Below are positions 41,677-46,738 of a DNA stretch of 46,738 bases, piece after piece. How positions within the stretch are numbered: the stretch's first letter is position 1; each line of letters begins with the position of its first letter. The notes beneath the pieces are model-generated. The model was not told the origin of the DNA. It was given only the letters and a program-made list of their open reading frames with translations, and ran no database searches. This DNA comes from Opitutia bacterium (lineage in GTDB: Bacteria; Verrucomicrobiota; Verrucomicrobiia; Opitutales; T3Sed10-336), in the NCBI GenBank assembly GCA_003558065.1, contig PWMU01000148.1, forward strand, positions 1 through 46,738. Reading direction: 5' to 3'. The translations under genes were made by a program, and so were the position numbers.

Positions 41677-43136
41677 TGAGCCGAGCGGGTCCAGACTGGC
41701 GCGACAAAGCCGGGATGTTGGCGGAACGTTTTCCCCGGGAAGCATTCCATCCCAAAGTCGATGCCTGGCTGCGGCGGCATCCGGATCCGGAACCGTGGGG
41801 GCTCGCCTGTTCCGGAGGCGCGGATTCACTTTGTCTCTTGCTCCTGCTGTACGGTCATTTTCCGGAACGGCGGAGCCGTATGAGCGTGCTGCATTTCAAT
41901 CATCGGCTGCGCGGACAGGATTCCGACGGAGACGCCGACCGGGTCGACAGCGTGGCTGCTGCACTTGGGCTCGACTGCCGGGCCGCACGTTGGACGCAGG
42001 CTCCGCCTGCCGGAAACGCGACCGAGGAGGCCGCGCGTGCGGCCCGCTTCGGGTTTTTTTACCGGGCGCTGAAGGAAACGGGCGGCCGGGTTCTGTTCTT
42101 CGGACACCAGCGCGACGATGTTGCCGAAACGCTTCTCATACGCCTGTCCCGGGGCAGCGGAACGGCGGGACTGGCGGCCCCGCGTCCGGTTCACACTTTC
42201 GCCGGCGGACGGGTCCACTTGCGCCCCCTTCTGGCCCTCGGCGCGGAGGAGATTCGATCTGCGATGCGGGAACTGGGGATCTCCTGGAGCGAGGACGCCT
42301 CGAATCAGGAGCCTTCGTATTACCGGAACCGGATTCGCCGTACGGTGATTCCGGAGTGGCAAAAGGCGGCGCCTTCGGATGTTGCCGCCGGAGCGGCGGC
42401 GGCCAGGGAGTTGCTGGAGGAAGACGATGAGGCCCTGGAGGAGTGCGTGGATCAATTGCTGCCCGAGACCGCGCCGGACCGGCCGTTTCCGGCCCGGATT
42501 TTGCGCGCCGAGCCGGCGGCCATTCGCCGGCGCGCGCTTAATCGTTGGCTGACCGCTAACGGACTGAGGAAGCACTTGAATGAAAAGGCATTTCATCGAC
42601 TGTTGGAGGCTGTCTGCGGGAGTGCGCCTTTCCGGTGCAGTGCCGGGCCGGAGTTTCTGGAATACGACGGTGACTCCTTGTGCCGCCGGAGTGCGGGAGC
42701 CGCGCGTCCGGCCTGGACCGGCGAGGTCGGTTGTCCCCTGGATGTCGAGCTTCACCTTCCCGGCGAAAGCATGCTGCGGATTGTTCTGGAAGAGCTCGAT
42801 GCCGAAACCAAAGCCGCGATCCTGGGGGGGATGCCCGACCCGTCTGTCGAGGCTTTCCTGGATGCCGGGGCCGTCGAATCCTCCCTGCTGCGGGTCAGGC
42901 CCTGGAGGGAAGGGGACCGCTACCGGCCGCTGGGGGCGCCCGGTAGCAGGAAGCTTCAGGACGCCTTTACGGACCGCGGCATCAGCAGCGGGGAACGCCG
43001 GAAACTTCCCGTTGTCTGCTTGGTTACAGGCACAATCGCCTGGTGTCCCGGTTTGATCCCCGATGAACGGGTCAGGATCAAGGAGTCAACAAAGCACGTT
43101 GTGCGTTTGACATACGCCAGCGGTAAAGCAACCTGA
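41676..43136 (+). CDS. tilS: tRNA(Ile)-lysidine synthase
   Basis: This N-type ATP pyrophosphatase modifies C34 of tRNA-Ile2 to lysidine. It is 486 aa. The PP-loop is SGGADS (residues 46-51); HFNHRLRG, GHQRDDVAETLLIRL and SWSEDASNQEPSYYRNRIRR are typical of TilS, as is the C-terminal TilS domain (WREGDRYRPLG through the KLPVV block). ATG at 41676 overlaps the purH stop by one base. It stands 25 bp ahead of ftsH, a common tilS-ftsH order. Confidence 0.95.
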   Translation: MSRAGPDWRDKAGMLAERFPREAFHPKVDAWLRRHPDPEPWGLACSGGADSLCLLLLLYGHFPERRSRMSVLHFNHRLRGQDSDGDADRVDSVAAALGLDCRAARWTQAPPAGNATEEAARAARFGFFYRALKETGGRVLFFGHQRDDVAETLLIRLSRGSGTAGLAAPRPVHTFAGGRVHLRPLLALGAEEIRSAMRELGISWSEDASNQEPSYYRNRIRRTVIPEWQKAAPSDVAAGAAAARELLEEDDEALEECVDQLLPETAPDRPFPARILRAEPAAIRRRALNRWLTANGLRKHLNEKAFHRLLEAVCGSAPFRCSAGPEFLEYDGDSLCRRSAGAARPAWTGEVGCPLDVELHLPGESMLRIVLEELDAETKAAILGGMPDPSVEAFLDAGAVESSLLRVRPWREGDRYRPLGAPGSRKLQDAFTDRGISSGERRKLPVVCLVTGTIAWCPGLIPDERVRIKESTKHVVRLTYASGKAT

Positions 43137-43161
43137 AAAGTAACAGTCAGACAAACGAATC

Positions 43162-45156
43162 ATGTCCGAAAACAATCAACGCGATCCGAAGCGCCCGCCT
43201 CCTACCGACAATAAGTACCAGCCGAAGGTACTGATCATCTGGTTTGCCATTTTCGCGGCCATTGCCGGGCTCTGGATCATTAACCCGGGCGCGCCCGAAG
43301 AAGGCGAAACGTTGACCATCAAACAGATGCTCAATCTCGCCGAGGACGGCGAGATTATGAACGCGACGGTCAAGGCCAACCAGCGGGGCGGGAATGATTT
43401 TGTCGAGATTACGGGACAACTGACCACCGGCGAGCGGTTCAAGGCCAGCGGGCGTTTGACCGAAGGCAATCTTGATTTGATGCGGAACGCCATCGGGGCC
43501 GAAGGGTTCAAGGAGGAACCGGCTTCGACCATGATGTCGGATGTCCTGATCTCACTCCTGCCGTTTATCTTGATTATCGGGCTCCTGTATTTCCTGTTTA
43601 TTCGCCAGCTCCGGAACGCTGGGAAAGGGGCGATGAGTTTCGGAAAGAGCAAGGCCAAGATGCTGACCCGTGACCGGGAGAAGTTTTATTTCCAGGACGT
43701 CGCCGGGTGCGATGAGGCGAAGGAGGAGGTCCAGGAGGTGGTCGATTTCCTGAAGGATCCCAAGAAATTTCAGAAGGTCGGAGGGCGCATTCCCAAAGGG
43801 TTTCTGATGGTCGGACCGCCTGGAACCGGGAAGACCCTCCTGGCAAAAGCCGTTGCCGGAGAGGCCGACGTCCCGTTTTTCAGCATCAGTGGGTCGGATT
43901 TCGTCGAAATGTTCGTCGGGGTCGGGGCCAGCCGGGTCCGCGACATGTTCGAACAAGGACGGAAGAACGCCCCCTGCCTGATCTTTATCGATGAAATCGA
44001 CGCCGTCGGTCGCCAGCGAGGCGCCGGTGTCGGGGGCGGCAATGACGAGCGTGAGCAGACCCTTAATTCGCTCCTGGTTGAGATGGATGGATTCGAGGGG
44101 CATGAGGGCGTCATTATCATTGCCGCAACCAACCGTCCCGACGTGCTTGACAGCGCCCTGCTCCGGCCGGGCCGGTTCGACCGGCAGGTGATGATCGATC
44201 TGCCCGACCTCGCCGGCCGCCGGCAGATACTCGATGTTCACGCCAAGAAGATCAAGCTGGACGAAGCGGTCGATCTCGATGTGGTCGCCCGGAGTACTCC
44301 CGGTCTTTCCGGGGCCGACCTGGCGAACCTCCTGAACGAGTCGGCACTCATTGCGGTGCGCTACGGAAAAAAGAAGGTCGAACTGGCCGACATCGAGGAA
44401 GCCCGCGACAAGATCCAGTATGGCCGGGAGCGGCGCCGGATCATGGATGAAGAGGACAAGAAACTGATCGCGTATCACGAGGCCGGACACGCGTTGATCC
44501 AGGCGATTGTGGACGACGGGAGCATGCCGCTACACAAAGTAACGATCATCCCCCGTGGCCAAAGTCTCGGGAGCACGATGTTCCTTCCCAAGAAGGACAC
44601 CTACAATTACTCGAAGAGGCGCCTGCAAAATCAGATCGCCAGCATCCTCGGCGGACGCATTGCCGAGGAACTCGTGCTTGGCGACATTTCGAGCGGTGCC
44701 AGCGGCGACATCAAACAGGCGACCAAAATCGCCCGTCATATGGTGTGCGACTGGGGTATGAGTTCGCTCGGGCCGTTGTCGCTCGGGGAGAATCAGGACA
44801 CCGTTTTTCTCGGTAAGGAAATCAACCGGACCCAGAATTACAGCGAGGAGACCGCCCGCAAGATCGACGAAGAGTTGCATCATATTATCGACGAGCAGTA
44901 CGAGCGTGCCACAGGGATCATGAAGGAAAAACGGGATGTGCTGGACAAGATTGCCGAGGCTCTGATCGAGCACGAAACCATCGACGGCAAGCACGTTCAT
45001 GAGATCCTTGAGCACGGCGCGATCCAATCTACGGTCGAGAAGCCCGCGTTGGTGCTCCACGAGGAACGGAAGAAGGCCCAGGAAAAGGAAGCGGCTGCCA
45101 GGAAAAGCAAGGAAGTCGACGATCCCCCGGGAGATCCGGCGGGGGCGATGGCCTGA
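43162..45156 (+). CDS. ftsH: ATP-dependent zinc metalloprotease FtsH
   Basis: This 664-aa membrane protease degrades membrane and short-lived cytosolic proteins. Two membrane helices (about 23-41 and 127-147) flank a periplasmic domain. The AAA domain has Walker A GPPGTGKT (218-225), Walker B IFIDEID (274-280) and the second region of homology ([18 protein letters not shown]). The zinc motif is HEAGH (439-443), with the third ligand region in [17 protein letters not shown] charged, low-complexity tail follows. No Shine-Dalgarno precedes the ATG. It converges with argA, with a GATCCGTG/CACGGATC hairpin between. Confidence 0.97.
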   Translation: MSENNQRDPKRPPPTDNKYQPKVLIIWFAIFAAIAGLWIINPGAPEEGETLTIKQMLNLAEDGEIMNATVKANQRGGNDFVEITGQLTTGERFKASGRLTEGNLDLMRNAIGAEGFKEEPASTMMSDVLISLLPFILIIGLLYFLFIRQLRNAGKGAMSFGKSKAKMLTRDREKFYFQDVAGCDEAKEEVQEVVDFLKDPKKFQKVGGRIPKGFLMVGPPGTGKTLLAKAVAGEADVPFFSISGSDFVEMFVGVGASRVRDMFEQGRKNAPCLIFIDEIDAVGRQRGAGVGGGNDEREQTLNSLLVEMDGFEGHEGVIIIAATNRPDVLDSALLRPGRFDRQVMIDLPDLAGRRQILDVHAKKIKLDEAVDLDVVARSTPGLSGADLANLLNESALIAVRYGKKKVELADIEEARDKIQYGRERRRIMDEEDKKLIAYHEAGHALIQAIVDDGSMPLHKVTIIPRGQSLGSTMFLPKKDTYNYSKRRLQNQIASILGGRIAEELVLGDISSGASGDIKQATKIARHMVCDWGMSSLGPLSLGENQDTVFLGKEINRTQNYSEETARKIDEELHHIIDEQYERATGIMKEKRDVLDKIAEALIEHETIDGKHVHEILEHGAIQSTVEKPALVLHEERKKAQEKEAAARKSKEVDDPPGDPAGAMA

Positions 45157-45196
45157 ATTGGCCCTCGGTTAGGCGCCCTTCTTTCTCGTTCGATGA

Positions 45197-45216
45197 TCCG
45201 TGCGCTCACGGATCCG
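45197..45216. terminator. Hairpin between convergent ftsH and argA
   Basis: A perfect 8-bp stem, GATCCGTG-CGCT-CACGGATC, lies in the 101-bp gap where ftsH and argA converge. It lacks a clear U-tract in either direction, so it is only a candidate transcription stop or message-end structure. Confidence 0.35.
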
Positions 45217-45257
45217 CAGCCTCATCGTGCGTACACCGGAAGCCGTGACCATTGGGA

Positions 45258-46565
45258 TCAGGCCAGGTGCCGGTAAAGCACCCTGGAGTTGCGCGCGTTC
45301 TTATTGTAGCGCTCCCGCCGGGATTCGGGGAGCATCTCCGCATCGCCCTCCCGAAAACCGCAGATCGAGGTGAAAAAGCTGTAGCTCTGAGTGGAAAGCG
45401 CGAACAGGGTCTTGATCCCGTTTCGGCCGGCTTCGCGACACGCAAACTCCACCAGGCGCTTGCCGATACCGGAACCCTGGTAAAACGCCATCACATAGAG
45501 GGAGGCCAGTTCCGCCCAGCCTTCGTCGGCGTGCTCGGTCAGGGCAACACAGCCTACCGGGTTCTCGTCGATTTCAAATACAAAGAAGTCACCGATGTTG
45601 CGTTCGATGCTTTGCAGGCTTCGATGGACCAGTTCTTCCCGTTTGACGGCGTTGCGAGTGAGATTGTGAATCGCCCGGGCGTCGCCCCGGGTCGCCCGCC
45701 GGACCTGCAGATAATCGTTGCCATAGATCAGGGTGCCGACGCCTTCGTTCGAGAAAACCTCTTTCAGCAGGCCCTCGTGCAACTGGCCGTTGAGAATGTG
45801 TACGCGGGGCGTGCCGGCCTCGATCGCCCTTACGGCGTGGAGTGCTTTGCTCCGGGTGTTTTCTTCAATGCTTTCCGGCTGCGTATTCAGAACTTCCCGC
45901 AACTCTTCCACCGGAATCTGACGCTGAAGATTGTCGCCGATCTCAAGTCCCGAGAGCGGTGACAGGAAAATCAGTTTCGAGGCCTTCAGGGTGACCGCCA
46001 GCTCCGTGGCCAGATGGTCGGAGTTGAGTCGGTAGGCATGGCCTTCGCGGTCGAAGGCGATCGGCGAGACCAATGGAAGTATCCGGCCCGCAATCAACTG
46101 GTCCATCATCGCCTGGTCGATGCGATCCACCCGGCCGCTGAACATCCGGTCCGTCCCTTTGACTACGCCGACAGGCGCTGAGCGGACGGCGTTGCTGCAG
46201 GCGCACTTGAGGTTCATCTGGGACAGGCGGCTGAGAATCTTGTGGGCGGTTTGATTGGAGGCTTCGACCGCCAGCTCCAGGGTGGTTGCGTCCGTGCTCC
46301 CTAGGCCGTGCAGGTCGCTGATGGGGATGTTGCGCGCCTTTGAAAGCTCGGAAAGCTGGTGGCCGATACCGTGAACGAGGACAACCTTGATGGAAAGACT
46401 GCGCAACACGGCGGCATCAAGCAAGAGATTCCCCAGGTTCTCATCGGCCACAATCCTGCCATCGACGGCGATCACGAAAATCTTATCCTGGAAGCGGGGG
46501 ATATACTTGAGGATTCCCCGAAGGCCGGTCGGATTGATCGGGGACTCGCCTGATGGTGCTGTCAT
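45258..46565 (-). CDS. argA: Amino-acid N-acetyltransferase (N-acetylglutamate synthase)
   Basis: This enzyme makes N-acetylglutamate, the first step of arginine synthesis. It is 435 aa with the two-domain ArgA layout: an N-terminal amino-acid-kinase-like domain (about 20-275: GKIxx-type VVLVHGIGHQ, VVKGTDRMF, VRIL-type blocks) that usually binds arginine as feedback inhibitor, and a C-terminal GNAT domain (about 285-435) with the acetyl-CoA loop GSGIGKRLVEFA. Its upstream region, at the right edge, has a good TATAAC -10 and a spaced inverted repeat. Confidence 0.94.
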   Translation of the reverse strand: MTAPSGESPINPTGLRGILKYIPRFQDKIFVIAVDGRIVADENLGNLLLDAAVLRSLSIKVVLVHGIGHQLSELSKARNIPISDLHGLGSTDATTLELAVEASNQTAHKILSRLSQMNLKCACSNAVRSAPVGVVKGTDRMFSGRVDRIDQAMMDQLIAGRILPLVSPIAFDREGHAYRLNSDHLATELAVTLKASKLIFLSPLSGLEIGDNLQRQIPVEELREVLNTQPESIEENTRSKALHAVRAIEAGTPRVHILNGQLHEGLLKEVFSNEGVGTLIYGNDYLQVRRATRGDARAIHNLTRNAVKREELVHRSLQSIERNIGDFFVFEIDENPVGCVALTEHADEGWAELASLYVMAFYQGSGIGKRLVEFACREAGRNGIKTLFALSTQSYSFFTSICGFREGDAEMLPESRRERYNKNARNSRVLYRHLA

Positions 46566-46659
46566 CTGATGGATTTGAGTCTTCGGATTTGCGGGAAGTC
46601 TGTGAAACCGCGGCTAGGCCTCAAATAAGCGCGGATTGAATGGTGTGTGGGGGTAAAAT

Positions 46660-46735
46660 ACTTGAAATGCCCTAATTGTGCGGGTTATAAGTGATTTGAA
46701 GAAAACAAAACACACACAAAAAAAGCATTTCAAGT
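46660..46735. promoter_or_regulatory. Candidate argA promoter with 11-bp spaced inverted repeat
   Basis: ACTTGAAATGC (46660-46670) and its complement GCATTTCAAGT (46725-46735) are 54 bp apart. Between them, on the - strand, is TATAAC (46689-46684), a likely -10 for argA. The stretch is AT-rich relative to the rest of the window. The repeats could be operator sites or a hairpin; no classical ARG box was recognised. Confidence 0.35.
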
Positions 46736-46738
46736 GAA

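Noticed and set aside
43552-44490. 312-aa - strand ORF opposite ftsH
   Set aside because: ftsH on the + strand has all AAA and protease motifs; the antisense frame has none.
1-46738. tRNA or rRNA genes
   Set aside because: No T-loop GGTTCGAATCC-type sequence with a matching acceptor stem was found in any intergenic gap.

Overview
The window is about 46.7 kb of GC-rich bacterial chromosome carrying mostly core metabolic and cell-envelope genes. No phage, transposase, CRISPR array, rRNA or tRNA gene was seen. The likely source is the PVC superphylum, probably Verrucomicrobiota (Opitutae-like). This is an inference from the long IspG with an inserted domain, a eukaryotic-type UDP-sugar pyrophosphorylase, a sulfatase and a RhaI-type rhamnose locus, weak use of Shine-Dalgarno (SD) sites, and many short palindromic or heptameric intergenic repeats. 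No 16S gene or marker alignment was available to confirm it.

Layout: 35-2571 (-) holds hisF coupled to a large unknown protein. 2821-5591 (+) holds fabG-acpP-fabF and an acylphosphatase. 5674-8228 (+) is an ABC ATPase/permease/TPR cassette. 8253-14669 (-) is the lipid-carrier operon uppS-cdsA-dxr-rseP-ispG, tightly overlapped except for a repeat-bearing gap before ispG. 14835-15827 (+) holds a pterin dehydratase and a nucleoside-phosphorylase-like gene. 16077-20464 (+) is a MoxR/DUF58/transglutaminase operon. 20563-22137 (+) is a GNAT-nitrilase fusion. 22161-23350 holds two small membrane-anchored proteins (-) around a gene-poor stretch. 23554-26284 (+) holds a sulfatase of the N-sulfoglucosamine sulfohydrolase type and a UDPGP-family pyrophosphorylase. 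26515-31115 is an L-rhamnose region: rhaI (+) faces rhaB and lhgO (-), next to a decayed alpha-L-rhamnosidase end. 31256-35784 holds tolB, sodA, tadA, infA and cysK, with intergenic gaps rich in palindromes. 35844-39796 (+) is an SbcD/SbcC-like pair. 40126-45156 (+) is purH-tilS-ftsH. 45258-46565 (-) is argA.

The clearest functional modules are type II fatty acid synthesis, MEP-pathway isoprenoids feeding undecaprenyl phosphate, CDP-diacylglycerol synthesis with site-2 proteolysis, and rhamnose breakdown. The most unusual content is intergenic. A 73-bp repeat occurs twice in inverted orientation around sodA-tadA-infA. A 108-bp MITE-like nested palindrome with 16-bp perfect terminal inverted repeats lies before purH, followed by a REP-like hairpin. 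A 7-bp tandem repeat array covers the TTG start of ispG. A hairpin family occurs twice. A 476-bp gap holds a very strong SD site before a 76-codon ORF. No complete, clearly new multi-gene system is evident. These repeats, the unknown 587-aa protein and the zinc-hook-less SbcC-like protein are the best leads.
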